Assembly (NCBI GenBank): GCA_963770295.1
Contig: CAVYPA010000015.1
Span: forward strand, 124,001 to 188,000
Direction: 5' to 3'
Length of the DNA stretch: 64,000 nucleotides
Source: AWTP1-13 sp963770295
GTDB taxonomy: Bacteria > Pseudomonadota > Alphaproteobacteria > Rhizobiales > Hyphomicrobiaceae
Position numbers and translations under genes: made by a program
In this document: positions 41,626 to 50,901 of the stretch, in pieces
Layout of the letters: each line of letters starts with the position of its first letter
Position numbering within the stretch: position 1 is the stretch's first letter
The notes under the pieces: generated by a model
The model's database searches: none
Seen by the model: the letters and a program-made list of their open reading frames with translations, nothing else
What the model was told of the DNA's origin: nothing

Positions 41626-43272
41626 ATGGTTCGACAAGTCCTGTTAGAGGATCCTCGGGCATTGGCCGAGAGCTGGTGGAAGCACGGCGTCATCTATCAC
41701 ATTTACCCGCGCTCGTTCTTGGATACGAACGGCGACGGTGTCGGTGACCTCGGCGGCATTGTCCACCGGCTAGACTATCTGGCCTGGCTTGGGGTCGACG
41801 CCGTCTGGATTTCTCCGTTCTTCCCGTCGCCCATGGCCGATTTTGGCTACGACATCATGGAGTACTGCGGCGTCGACCCGCTGTTCGGCAGCATGCAGGA
41901 TGTCGACCGCCTTCTCGGCGAGGCGCATCGGCGGGGAATCAAGGTCATCTTGGATTTCGTGCCCAACCATTCGTCCGATCAGCACCCGTGGTTCTTGGCA
42001 AGCCGCAGCTCTCGATCAAGCCCAAAGCGCGATTGGTACATCTGGCGCGATGGCGGAGCCGACGGCGTGCCGCCCAACAACTGGATGAGCAATTTTGGCG
42101 GTAGCGCCTGGGCGTGGGATGAAACCACGCGACAGTATTACTATCACGCCTTTCTCAAGCAGCAGCCCGACCTCAATTGGCGTAACTTGGAAGTGCGCGC
42201 CGCCTTATTTGATGTGATGCGGTTCTGGCTCGACCGTGGCGTCGACGGCTTCCGCGTCGACGTGCTCTGGCACCTCATGAAGGACGCGGCATTTCGGGAC
42301 AATCCGGTCAATCCTGCCTATGCAGCCGGGCAGCCTGACATCAATCGTTTCCTACAACTCTACTCGGCAGACCAACCCGAGATCGCGCAGGTTGTCACCG
42401 AAATGCGGCGCGTGGTCGACGCATATCCTGATCGTGTCCTCATCGGTGAGATCTATCTCCCGCTCGCACGGCTCGTTGCCTACTATGGCGACAATCAGTC
42501 GGGCGTCCACCTACCCTTCAACTTCCAGCTGCTGTTTACCGCCTGGAAAGCCTCTGCCATTGCCGCCCTAATCGACGAGTACGAACGGGCGTTGCCGACC
42601 GGTGCCTGGCCCAACTGGGTGCTGGGTAATCACGACCAGACGCGCATTGCAACCCGTGTCGGCCACCACCAAGCCCGCCTGGCGGCGATGCTCCTGCTGA
42701 CGCTGCGGGGCACTCCGACCGTCTACTATGGCGACGAGATCGGAATGCAGAATGAACCGATCGCAGGCGGAGCCGTGCAAGACCCTTGGGAGAAGCGCGA
42801 ACCAGGACTAGGTGTCGGGCGCGACCCGCAACGCCGGCCCATGCAGTGGGACGCTTCGCCCGCTGCGGGCTTCAGTGACGGCGTACCTTGGCTGCCCGTC
42901 GCCTCAGACTATCAGCAAATCAACGTCGCCATGGAAAGACAAGACCCAAGTTCCATGTTGTCGCTGTATCGCCGGCTGATTGCTCTGCGCCGTGCCAGCC
43001 CCGCACTCAGGCATGGCGCATATCGCGCCGTCGCGGTTGATGAAGATGTGCTGTGCTACGAGCGAGCCCAAGCAGATCAGCGGTTTCTGGTAGCGCTCAA
43101 TTTTGGCGGCCGGCCAAAAAAGATCTCCCTCCCATCTTGGTCGGGACGGCACATTCTGCTCTCGACGGACACTCAGGGCGTAGACCCCGCCGTCCCCTTT
43201 GTTTTGCGACCGCATGAAGGGGCCATTGTCGGGGACGCCTCGAGCGTGGGAGGCGTACCGCATGATCAGTGA
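41626..43272 (+). CDS. GH13-family alpha-glucosidase
   Basis: A 548-residue protein from ATG 41626. All four GH13 regions are visible: ILDFVPNHSSDQHPWF (region I), GVDGFRVDVLWHL with nucleophile Asp212, LIGEIYLP with acid Glu275, and LGNHDQTR with Asp337. GGIVHRLDYLAWLGVDAVWI and HPWFLASR place it among oligo-1,6-glucosidase/sucrose-type alpha-glucosidases (GH13_23-like and related). No signal peptide, so it acts in the cytoplasm on imported disaccharides or oligosaccharides. It overlaps the next GH13 gene by 11 bases, so both are made together. The pairing with a trehalose-synthase-like enzyme suggests a maltose/trehalose or sucrose route. Confidence 0.9.
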   Translation: MVRQVLLEDPRALAESWWKHGVIYHIYPRSFLDTNGDGVGDLGGIVHRLDYLAWLGVDAVWISPFFPSPMADFGYDIMEYCGVDPLFGSMQDVDRLLGEAHRRGIKVILDFVPNHSSDQHPWFLASRSSRSSPKRDWYIWRDGGADGVPPNNWMSNFGGSAWAWDETTRQYYYHAFLKQQPDLNWRNLEVRAALFDVMRFWLDRGVDGFRVDVLWHLMKDAAFRDNPVNPAYAAGQPDINRFLQLYSADQPEIAQVVTEMRRVVDAYPDRVLIGEIYLPLARLVAYYGDNQSGVHLPFNFQLLFTAWKASAIAALIDEYERALPTGAWPNWVLGNHDQTRIATRVGHHQARLAAMLLLTLRGTPTVYYGDEIGMQNEPIAGGAVQDPWEKREPGLGVGRDPQRRPMQWDASPAAGFSDGVPWLPVASDYQQINVAMERQDPSSMLSLYRRLIALRRASPALRHGAYRAVAVDEDVLCYERAQADQRFLVALNFGGRPKKISLPSWSGRHILLSTDTQGVDPAVPFVLRPHEGAIVGDASSVGGVPHDQ

Positions 43273-44929
43273 CCTTTGGTACAAGAACGCAATCATCTAT
43301 TGCCTGTCCGTTGGCACCTTCATGGATGCCAACGGTGATGGCATTGGCGACTTTCGTGGTCTGGCGCGGCGTCTGGACTATCTTCATGGCCTGGGGATTA
43401 CAGCCATTTGGCTGATGCCGTTTCAAGGGTCTCCGCACCGCGACGATGGCTATGACGTGTCCGACTACTACAGCGTCGATCCGCGTTACGGCACACTTGG
43501 CGATTTTGTTGATTTCACCCATGGCGCCAGGCAGCGCGGCATTCGCGTCCTCATCGACCTCGTCGTGAACCACACCTCCGATCAACATCCTTGGTTCAAG
43601 GAGGCCCGGCGCGATCCGCAGTCGCAATACCGCGAATGGTACGTCTGGTCGAAGAAGAAGCCGAAGAATGCCAAGACTGGAATGGTGTTTCCGGGCGTCC
43701 AGAAAACCACGTGGACTTACGACGACCAGGCCCGCGCCTATTACTTTCATCGCTTTTACGAATTTCAACCCGATCTAAACACATCAAACCCGGAGGTCCA
43801 GGCCGAGATCCTCAAGATCATGGGCTTTTGGATTCAGCTTGGCGTCTCGGGCTTCCGCATGGATGCGGTACCCTTTGTTATTGCCAGCAAGGGAGCCAAG
43901 GTCGGCAAGCCGGAAGAACAGTACGACATGCTGAGGACCTTCCGCGAGTTCCTCCAATGGCGCCAAGGGGATTGCATCGTGCTCGCCGAGGCCAATGTCC
44001 TTCCCGAGACCGATATGGAGTATTTCGGCGACGACGGCGAGCGCATGCACATGATGTTCAACTTTCAGGTCAATCAGCACCTGTTCTATGCGCTGGCCTC
44101 TGCGGACACTCGGCCCTTGGTCAAGGCGATGAAGGCCACCAGACCACGGCCCGCCACGGCGCAATGGGGACTATTTCTCAGAAACCACGACGAACTCGAC
44201 CTCGGGCGCCTGACGGAAGCGCAGCGACAGAAAGTCTTCGAGGCGTTTGGACCGGACCAGAGCATGCAGCTCTATGACCGTGGTATCCGGCGTCGGCTGG
44301 CGCCGATGCTCGGCGGTGACCGCCGACGCCTGGAGCTCGCCTACAGCCTGCTTTTTACGCTGCCGGGTACACCGGTGGTTCGCTATGGCGATGAACTCGG
44401 CATGGGCGATGATCTCGCGCAGAAAGAGCGCAATTGCGCGCGTACGCCGATGCAGTGGTCGGACGAGCCGCATGGCGGGTTTACCAAGCATGACAAGCCA
44501 GTCTGTCCGGTCATCAGCGAAGGACCGTACGGCTTCGAGCACGTTAACGCCGCCATCCAGCGGCGCTATCCCGATTCGTTACTCAACTGGACGGAGCGCA
44601 TCATTCGGATGCGCAAGGAGGTACCGGAGGTCGGCTGGGGTGATTTTGTGGTGATTGCGTTGCGCAACCCCGCCATCCTAGTGATGCGGTACGACTGGCG
44701 GAACAATTCGGTCCTTTTCGTCCATAACTTCGATGCTAAGCCACATGAGATCGCTTTCGAAGCAGGTGGGGAGGGCGAACACGGCGACGTGCTCGTAAAT
44801 CTACTTGGCACTGAGCACAGCAAGGTTGCCGAGGATGGAAAACATCACCTGGTGATCGAAGGCTACGGTTATCGCTGGTTCCGTGTGGGTGGCCTCGACT
44901 ATCTGCTACGGCGCACGGACGTCGGATGA
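43262..44929 (+). CDS. GH13 trehalose-synthase-like enzyme (TreS/GH13_16 type)
   Basis: A 555-residue protein from ATG 43262 with GGGAGG upstream. It opens LWYKNAIIYCLSVGTFMDAN, GIGDFRGLARRLDYLHGLGI and LMPFQGSPHRDDGYDVSDYY, the form of trehalose synthases that interconvert maltose and trehalose. Region I is LIDLVVNHTSDQHPWF; nucleophile Asp201 in GFRMDAVPF; acid Glu243 in LAEANVLP; Asp310 in FLRNHDELDL. GIRRRLAPML and RTPMQWSDEPHGGF are also TreS features. It lacks the maltokinase fusion found in some TreS. The reaction name is likely but other GH13 isomerases or hydrolases of this clade cannot be excluded. Overlaps the upstream gene. Confidence 0.85.
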   Translation: MISDLWYKNAIIYCLSVGTFMDANGDGIGDFRGLARRLDYLHGLGITAIWLMPFQGSPHRDDGYDVSDYYSVDPRYGTLGDFVDFTHGARQRGIRVLIDLVVNHTSDQHPWFKEARRDPQSQYREWYVWSKKKPKNAKTGMVFPGVQKTTWTYDDQARAYYFHRFYEFQPDLNTSNPEVQAEILKIMGFWIQLGVSGFRMDAVPFVIASKGAKVGKPEEQYDMLRTFREFLQWRQGDCIVLAEANVLPETDMEYFGDDGERMHMMFNFQVNQHLFYALASADTRPLVKAMKATRPRPATAQWGLFLRNHDELDLGRLTEAQRQKVFEAFGPDQSMQLYDRGIRRRLAPMLGGDRRRLELAYSLLFTLPGTPVVRYGDELGMGDDLAQKERNCARTPMQWSDEPHGGFTKHDKPVCPVISEGPYGFEHVNAAIQRRYPDSLLNWTERIIRMRKEVPEVGWGDFVVIALRNPAILVMRYDWRNNSVLFVHNFDAKPHEIAFEAGGEGEHGDVLVNLLGTEHSKVAEDGKHHLVIEGYGYRWFRVGGLDYLLRRTDVG

Positions 44930-45247
44930 CGCCAACGCTTGCACGCCGCGTGGGCAGTCCGCGATGCTTGCCGCCTCAGATGAGTGCGTCGCCGCACGGC
45001 GCGGGGTCATCGCCAGTAAAACAACGATCGCATTGCAGGCGCCAAGGTCGGCCGTTACGATCGCGCCTTGGCCAATGGCGGCAAGGAGATACGTGATACG
45101 TGCCGCAACGGCAGAAACGAGGTCGCGGACTTTGCCCTGCCGCGATGCCGACCGTCGCGCCAGCGCCTATCGGTCAGAGGACCGGTGCCGGACGGCAGTA
45201 CGCTCGCCGATCGGGGGCGCCGTCACAGAGCACGTGGCGTTCGCCCA
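44930..45247. other. Gap between convergent genes
   Basis: About 320 bases between the GH13 operon and the BT1 transporter. No gene or clear terminator recognised. Confidence 0.4.
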
Positions 45248-46642
45248 TCAGCCGATCCTGTCAGGGTGCAACGCGCCGTCTTTGGCTGCGGCAACAGGGA
45301 CCCGATTTAGTAAGGGCATCAGGAGCCAACAACCAGCGGTAAACAGCGCTCCCACCCCGACCAGGATCTGAAAAGCCAAGACGTAACCCCAGCGTTCGGC
45401 CATCTCTTCATAGATCGAGCCGCCGATACCCTGGGAGAGCGCGGCGCCGAGATTGGTCAGCGACATTAGCAAGGCAAACGTTGTTCCAGCGGTCTGAGGC
45501 CGACAAACCCGGGCGGCTAGATCGAGTTGGATCAGCGAGCCGATGGCGTAGACGACGCCGACCCCTAGGCTGATGACCACCCCACTCGTCGGGTCGCGAT
45601 ATCCCCAGTAGGCGATGGTGGCCAAGATGCCCGTGACGATCGAGCCGTAAATCAGCCAACCGAGCGGGAGCATCCGACAGATAACGCCGTAAAAAATACT
45701 CCCCGTCAGGAGGCCGACGGCATGCCAGGACGTTAGCGATCCGACGAACTGTTCACTGAAATGGAGCGCCTCGGTCGAGTAGTAGTAGAGGACGGTTGCG
45801 GAGAAGGGATTGAAACTCCATAAAAACAGGAAGGCGCCGATTGCTAGAATGCCGGGTTCGCGAAAGGTCTGCCACATCTCGGCGATTGCGTGCGACCGAT
45901 GGGCGTCTGGCACATCGCATTTGGCGGACGCGGACGCCTGCGCGCGCGGCTTGGCAGGTTGGCGGCGCTCTTTAACCAGAAACAAGACGGCGAGGAGACT
46001 GACACCGCAAGAAACGCCGGCAATAAGGAAGCCGGTCTGTTGCATGCCCCATTGGCTTAGCATGCCGCCGGCAACACCGGTGAGGATTGTGGCGGCGTAC
46101 ATTGAGCTCCATTGGATCGATTGCAGTCGACCTGTCATTCCGCACGGCTGACCGGCTGCGACCATCATTGCATCGATCACGACGTCAGAGAAGGCGATGG
46201 CGACCGCGGTTGGGAGCAGGAGGAGCAGGAGTAGCACCGCCCGCTCTGAGCTCAGCGGCAGAAGATACACCAGCATCAAGCTGATTGATGCCACAGCGGT
46301 GGTGAGGAGCAGATAGCTGCGGCGCCGCGAGCCAGCGAGGGGAACGAAGTCGGTCAACAGCCCATAGAGCGGCTTGATGGCCCAAGCGATGGATAGCACC
46401 GAGATGAACCATGCGGTGGTTGCGGCCGAATATCCCCAGGTCCTCAGCAGCGATTTGATGGGTTGGGACAGCAGCCCATCGGTTGGTTCAACGATCCCCT
46501 GCACAAAATAGAGCAGGCCGAAGAGCGCCCCCAACCCGAGCATCGAAGTGCCACGTTCACGGCCCGCGTCAGCCGGAGGGCCAGCTGCGGGCGGTGCGGT
46601 CGTTTGAAAATCGTCGGCCAAGGTTCCCGTCTTCAGTCTCAA
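45248..46642 (-). CDS. MFS transporter of the BT1 (folate/biopterin) family
   Basis: A 464-residue protein with about twelve hydrophobic segments. The BT1 signature is visible: LFGLLYFVQGIVEP in helix 1, SIAWAIKPLYGLLTDFVPL between helices 2 and 3, then RRRSYLL. A later block is YSTEALHFSEQFVGSLTSWH. BT1 proteins carry folates or pterins in Leishmania and plants; bacterial and cyanobacterial members are mostly uncharacterised and may carry other substrates. A charged loop near 230-260 separates the halves. It ends convergently with the GH13 genes, so it is not part of their operon. A Met at residue 34 is an alternative start. Confidence 0.85.
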   Translation of the reverse strand: MRLKTGTLADDFQTTAPPAAGPPADAGRERGTSMLGLGALFGLLYFVQGIVEPTDGLLSQPIKSLLRTWGYSAATTAWFISVLSIAWAIKPLYGLLTDFVPLAGSRRRSYLLLTTAVASISLMLVYLLPLSSERAVLLLLLLLPTAVAIAFSDVVIDAMMVAAGQPCGMTGRLQSIQWSSMYAATILTGVAGGMLSQWGMQQTGFLIAGVSCGVSLLAVLFLVKERRQPAKPRAQASASAKCDVPDAHRSHAIAEMWQTFREPGILAIGAFLFLWSFNPFSATVLYYYSTEALHFSEQFVGSLTSWHAVGLLTGSIFYGVICRMLPLGWLIYGSIVTGILATIAYWGYRDPTSGVVISLGVGVVYAIGSLIQLDLAARVCRPQTAGTTFALLMSLTNLGAALSQGIGGSIYEEMAERWGYVLAFQILVGVGALFTAGCWLLMPLLNRVPVAAAKDGALHPDRIG

Positions 46643-47057
46643 TCCGAGGCCCGTGTCAACCGCGAACGGGGCGTCCTACAGATGCCTGGGAGGTCGGACC
46701 CATTGCGTAAGTGCAAATCGACGATTTGCAAGAGATTGCCGCAGCGCTCAGCACCATCACTATACATGCAATCGTCTAGAGTGGATATGCAGCCGAATGA
46801 GATCGCGAGAGCATCAACGCGCTCGGTCTGGCGTTGTTTTTCGATTGTCTCGGCGTGGCCCTCAATGGGCCAGAGGTTGCGGGCAAGCGCAGCGTCATCA
46901 ACGGGATTTTTCCAGAGTTGGGTGCAGGCTACGCCGTTGTGACATTCGTCGGACAAGCAGGCGGCAGCCGCCGCTACGAGGATCACGCTCGACCGACACG
47001 GTCTGACTCAAATCGTCATGCGACAGATGACAGCTACCGAAGCCGTTGAGGGGGGGG
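46643..47057. other. Gap with possible gene debris
   Basis: A plus-strand frame interrupted by two stops reads VQIDDLQEIAAALSTITIHA, then INALGLALFFDCLGVALNGP and INGIFPELGAGYAVVTFVGQ. The composition is protein-like and the order vaguely recalls RraA-type proteins, but I cannot confirm this. Confidence 0.3.
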
Positions 47058-47216
47058 TTAGTAGCGATCGAGGCAGACGCGAGTACGCTCCCCGAATTGT
47101 TCGACCTCCTCGACGAGTTTCGGCTCATATTTCCTGTGCGAGAGGCGCATGCGGGCATCGCATCCGATCTTGCGCGTCCGCTGCCCTCGGGCGCGCGCGG
47201 AAATCTCTAGAGGCAT
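47058..47216 (-). CDS. Possible 52-residue basic protein
   Basis: From ATG 47216 the frame reads MPLEISARARGQRTRKIGCD, then MRLSHRKYEPKLVEEVEQFG and ERTRVCLDRY. The second half has normal protein composition with an amphipathic helix. There is no ribosome site and no family match; it may be the 3' end of a lost gene. Confidence 0.25.
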   Translation of the reverse strand: MPLEISARARGQRTRKIGCDARMRLSHRKYEPKLVEEVEQFGERTRVCLDRY

Positions 47217-47292
47217 GGCTTGTCGCAAAGGCCGCCGCCAAAGCTGCAAGCAAAAGCCCTGGCCAATGCCCCGCCGCAAAAGGCGACACGGT

Positions 47293-47580
47293 CTAGGGCC
47301 GGCGCGCAAGCGTGAAAGGACGCGGTGAGCGGGCGAGCATTGGGGGATGGCAGAAGGGGCTAAGCCAGTGGGTCCAGAAGCCCCTGGCCCAGGCGTAAGT
47401 GTAGAGCGTGCACATGGCGAATATGCCCCATTGCTCTGCCTTCCATGCCGCGTAGAACCAAAAGGGCTGAGCAAACATGCCGAAGATACACGCCCACCGC
47501 CGCCACCTTGCGCGTTTGTCTTGTGTCAGCCAGATGGCGATGACGCCGCTAAGGGTGATGCCGATTTGGTCTAGGCCCAT
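47293..47580 (-). CDS. Small membrane protein, conserved hypothetical
   Basis: A 95-residue protein with two or three hydrophobic helices: MGLDQIGITLSGVIAIWLTQ, then WACIFGMFAQPFWFYAAWKA and IFAMCTLYTYAWARGFWTHW. The QPFWFYAAW block is characteristic of a short inner-membrane protein found in rhizobial prophage and accessory regions. The last 25 residues (CHPPMLARSPRPFTLARRP) look like read-through into non-coding sequence after the expected end near HW, so the original stop may have been lost. Function unknown. Confidence 0.6.
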   Translation of the reverse strand: MGLDQIGITLSGVIAIWLTQDKRARWRRWACIFGMFAQPFWFYAAWKAEQWGIFAMCTLYTYAWARGFWTHWLSPFCHPPMLARSPRPFTLARRP

Positions 47581-48268
47581 GGACTTTTTCTCTGTGGCGC
47601 CGGCCCTTCACCGAAGACCAACCACAGCCTGTGCTGTTGTGTACGCTTCTGCTTATGCTTTGCGCAGCAGAGGTCATGCGCAGCGGTGCTGCCTCACGTC
47701 GAGGAGAGCTCTTGCCGTCGTGCTTTGAGAGGGGTGCGAGTATCGGTAACGTCCGGTTATTGCCAATCAATATGCGCAAGAACGCACTGGGAAGCGGGGA
47801 CCATAACAGGCCAGGCGTCGATCGAAAGTGATGTGCGTCACAGAGCCCGCAAAAACTTGGAAATAGTCTGGGGCGCCGAAAAACATCGACCGACAGCTTT
47901 GCCTTGCGCCCCTATTGCTATCGCCATGAGCGGCGGAGAGGGTCGCGCAAATTCGTTCGGTGCCTTGAATGGGAAGGCGAAGGCGAGACGGCTGACAGGG
48001 CGGTGGCTCGTTCACGCTTCGGGCGGCAAACTGGTTTGCCCAGCCGTTAGGCTCCGCGAGCGGTCAGGCGCGATAAACAGGACGGGCTTGAGAACCGGGC
48101 GAGGCAGGCTGGGCGCACCGAGTGATCCCGAGGCAGCGTGGCTTTCGGCTCGCAGGGACCTGACGCACTCATGTCGTCAGACAGCGAGCTCAAACAATGG
48201 ATGGGATCGTCGGAAGCCGGCAGTCTCGGCTCGCGTTGCGCTTGCAATCGGAGGGAGCATTGTGCCCT
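47581..48268. other. Gap without a recognisable gene
   Basis: About 690 bases. A 314-codon plus-strand frame crosses it and continues antisense to the next gene; its composition (Arg, Ser, Gly, Cys rich) marks it as spurious. Confidence 0.4.
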
Positions 48269-48922
48269 CTACTCCTTATTGCGTTTGCGGGACCGAATTC
48301 CTCCACTTTTTGCGAAAAAAGTTTGCTCGCTCCTTCCCTGTGGCTCTTTGTGGCTGGCACGCGCCGCCTTTTCGGCCTGGTTCCAGCGGCCAAGGAACTC
48401 TTGCGTCGCTCGCTTGTTGCGCTTTTCCATGTCGCGGACGCGTGCAATGTGGTCGGCGTCCTCGAGCCGGTCCCGGAAGGAGCGCGGCTCCCAGCCCTCC
48501 TGAAAGAGGCGCAAATGGTTGGGCCGCTCGTGGCTGCGCGCGTCCCTCAGAGGGTAGATCGAGTAGCCGGTATTGGGCTCTCTCGCGTCGTCGTCTTCCT
48601 TGCTCTGGAAGTTATCGCCCAGATCATTGAATTCGACGTCACCGTCAACCACTAAGCCTTTGGCAAAATCGTCCAATCGCGAGACCCGCAACCCCAGGTG
48701 CCGCTCGGGGTCCGTGACGGGGAGCTGCTCGCGCGCCTTTTGCTGGCGATATTCGGCGACGTCTTCGCGCGTGAGAGCGTTGCTGCGCTTGCGCTTGAAG
48801 GTATCGAACAGCGTGATCGCTCGCCGCCACCACGAGCGCTTGCCGTCAGCGCCTCGGTCATAGGCGTGTGGCGGCGCAACGTTTAAGAGGCGCGCAAGTT
48901 CACCCTCGTGCTTTTGCTTCAC
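48269..48922 (-). CDS. Highly charged hypothetical protein
   Basis: A 217-residue protein starting at GTG 48922. It is soluble and very charged: LTREDVAEYRQQKAREQL, DVEFNDLGDNFQSKEDDDAR, and a basic tail (SGGIRSRKRNKE). No domain recognised. The middle PNTGYSIYPLRDARSHERP and ADHIARVRDMEKRNKRATQE look like genuine protein with helical segments. No ribosome site stands out. It has no neighbours on its strand, and codon choice appears normal for the window. The coding call rests on length, composition and lack of a better frame. Confidence 0.55.
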   Translation of the reverse strand: MKQKHEGELARLLNVAPPHAYDRGADGKRSWWRRAITLFDTFKRKRSNALTREDVAEYRQQKAREQLPVTDPERHLGLRVSRLDDFAKGLVVDGDVEFNDLGDNFQSKEDDDAREPNTGYSIYPLRDARSHERPNHLRLFQEGWEPRSFRDRLEDADHIARVRDMEKRNKRATQEFLGRWNQAEKAARASHKEPQGRSEQTFFAKSGGIRSRKRNKE

Positions 48923-49264
48923 GGTGCATGGATCCGGCTACCGACGCACGCACAACCCAACGACGCAAACCAATTTGCCACCTAAATATGCCGCGATCAT
49001 GCACCGAACTCAAGGACTGCTCGGTTTCCTGCGCAACTTGTGAGCCGCGTCGACGAGCTGGGCGCCAACCGTCCCGCATCCGATGTTGTCAAGCGGCGCC
49101 ACCCCGATGGCTGCCAAAGCCGGTGCGCATAAGCTTGGCCTCGCCAGTTCGCTTTTGTGCCATTCAAATCATGACGGCGACGGCGGCAGCACGCCAGGCC
49201 GACACTTCCATCGACGCAGAAATGGCGTCAAATGTCCCGCCTCGCCGGGCGGTGCATGGGCGGG
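48923..49264. other. Gap without a recognisable gene
   Basis: About 340 bases; no domain-bearing frame on either strand. Confidence 0.4.
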
Positions 49265-50701
49265 TCAGAACAGGTTATAACCAGGGGTGAGGACGTTGAG
49301 CGGATCGTAACGCCGCTTGGCATCGGCCAGCTGCGACCACTTTGACCCAAAGTGGTGCGTCCAATCGTTCTTGGACATCGGCAAGGCGCTGACAGGGTAT
49401 TGGCAGCCGCCGGCATTGAGAATTCGCTCATAGAGCCCGCGATTTTTAGCAACCATCTGCTCCGCGCTTGCCACATCGTTCGAAGGGGGGATGCGAATGA
49501 GATTGAAGGGGAAGACCACGTTTTCCTGCGGAAGCCGAACCAGCGGCGTCTGTACCGACCTTGTGAGCATTGGATAGTAGGTTATCCGCCCGAGAGGGCC
49601 GACATCCTCATGGGTCAAGCCTTGCAGGATTTCGCTGACAGTCTCGACGGCGTTGGAGCCGCGAAGGAATGCGAGAAACCACGGATGTGGATTGAACCAT
49701 TGACCGTTTGCGCGAAGCAGGTTTTCCAGCCGTGTGAGCGCTTTGGCCTCTTCGAGGTAGGTTGCATCAGAAATTACCGCGTCGCCTCGCAGATCCGACA
49801 AACCGGCGAGCAGGGCCTTATCGTCGGGGGTCGCAGGCGCGTCATAGAACACGACGCCCTCGAGCTGATGTCGCCACGCGCCGGCACCGTCAGGCAGGAG
49901 GGCGCCTTGCAGATGCTCGAAGCGCTCATCGGCAAGTGCAAGGTGCTGATCTGCGGTCAGGGCATGCAAGTTTGGGTAGAACAGGTGGAACCGGCGGACC
50001 CGTGCGGGAGCCCGCACCAGGCGTAGCGTGGCCCGCGTGATGACACCACATTGGCCGAGCCCAGCCCTGACGGCAGCGAACAGATCGGCGTTCGAACTTG
50101 CCGAACAAGCCAGTTCGCGGCCGTCACCCGTGACCACAGTCATGGCCAGAACATTATCGGTCTGCATGCCGTGGCGGTATGTCGTCCCACCTATGCCACC
50201 GACGGCAAGCGTGCCGCCGACAGACAACTCAAGATAGTTCGTGAGCACGGGCGGCGTGAGCCCGTACGGCAATGTGGCGTCGAGGACGGTGCTCCACGTC
50301 GCGCCGGCATCGACGACAATGCGATCGGATTGGAGATGGTGGATTGTGCGCAATGCGCGCATGTCGAGAACGACGCCGCCGTCCGTCATGGCACGACCAA
50401 AGGTGGAGTGACCCTGTCCACGAGGCGCGACCTTCAACCCTCGGCTGCCGGCCCAGTGCATCAGCTGGACGATGTCGGCTATAGCGGTTGGCTGGAGAAC
50501 GGCTTGCGGGTGCTTGTGAATGATGTGGCCGAAATCGTCGGCCGCGGCATCCAGGACGCGTGCATCGCAGCTCATCGCCGCGCTGGAAAATGTCGCCTCG
50601 CAAGCTTTGGCCTTTGCCGCTGTGAGAGCGTTAGCCTGCGCCGCTAACGCCATACAGCCGGTGACGCCGGTGCGCAGCAGTTCGCGTCGATCAAGGGTCA
50701 A
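49265..50701 (-). CDS. FAD-linked oxidase resembling cytokinin dehydrogenase
   Basis: About 478 residues from TTG 50701, preferred because AGGAG lies nine bases upstream and a twin-arginine-like export signal follows (DRRELLRTGVTGCMALAAQA). The VAO/PCMH FAD domain contains QPTAIADIVQLMHWAGSR, then APRGQGHSTFGRA, where the His after QG is the residue that binds FAD covalently in cytokinin dehydrogenases, and GGTLAVGGIGGTTYRHG. The C-terminal domain ends PVSALPMSKNDWTHHFG, then AKRRYDPLNVLTPGYNLF, closely following the CKX end (YPISxxPWxxxDWxxHFG...DPxxxLxPGQxIF). A bacterial CKX in a rhizobial genome would degrade plant hormone in the periplasm. Berberine-bridge-type sugar oxidases are the alternative. 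Confidence 0.8.
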   Translation of the reverse strand: MTLDRRELLRTGVTGCMALAAQANALTAAKAKACEATFSSAAMSCDARVLDAAADDFGHIIHKHPQAVLQPTAIADIVQLMHWAGSRGLKVAPRGQGHSTFGRAMTDGGVVLDMRALRTIHHLQSDRIVVDAGATWSTVLDATLPYGLTPPVLTNYLELSVGGTLAVGGIGGTTYRHGMQTDNVLAMTVVTGDGRELACSASSNADLFAAVRAGLGQCGVITRATLRLVRAPARVRRFHLFYPNLHALTADQHLALADERFEHLQGALLPDGAGAWRHQLEGVVFYDAPATPDDKALLAGLSDLRGDAVISDATYLEEAKALTRLENLLRANGQWFNPHPWFLAFLRGSNAVETVSEILQGLTHEDVGPLGRITYYPMLTRSVQTPLVRLPQENVVFPFNLIRIPPSNDVASAEQMVAKNRGLYERILNAGGCQYPVSALPMSKNDWTHHFGSKWSQLADAKRRYDPLNVLTPGYNLF

Positions 50702-50901
50702 GGGGTGAGGCTCCTTGTTGGGCAGAGCTCGACGGTGCCGCCTCGATGTTGGGATTGCCTCAATGCGGGACAATCGGCCAAGAGTGGCAAAGACTCTTCC
50801 GAAATTCGGGAGAATTCTTTCACGCCGAGGCCAGGTGTGCCGGTCCGCCATTTCGTTCCGAGCGGATCGGTTGGACCTGGACAGCGTCGGGCCTTGACCG
50901 T

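Noticed and set aside
46700..47049. Possible RraA-like or other decayed gene on the plus strand
   Set aside because: Composition is protein-like but two stops interrupt it and no diagnostic motif could be confirmed; described only as gap content.
47686..48630. 314-codon plus-strand open frame
   Set aside because: Antisense over half its length to the hypothetical gene at 48269-48922; Arg/Ser/Gly/Cys-rich composition and no domain, so a GC-rich shadow frame.
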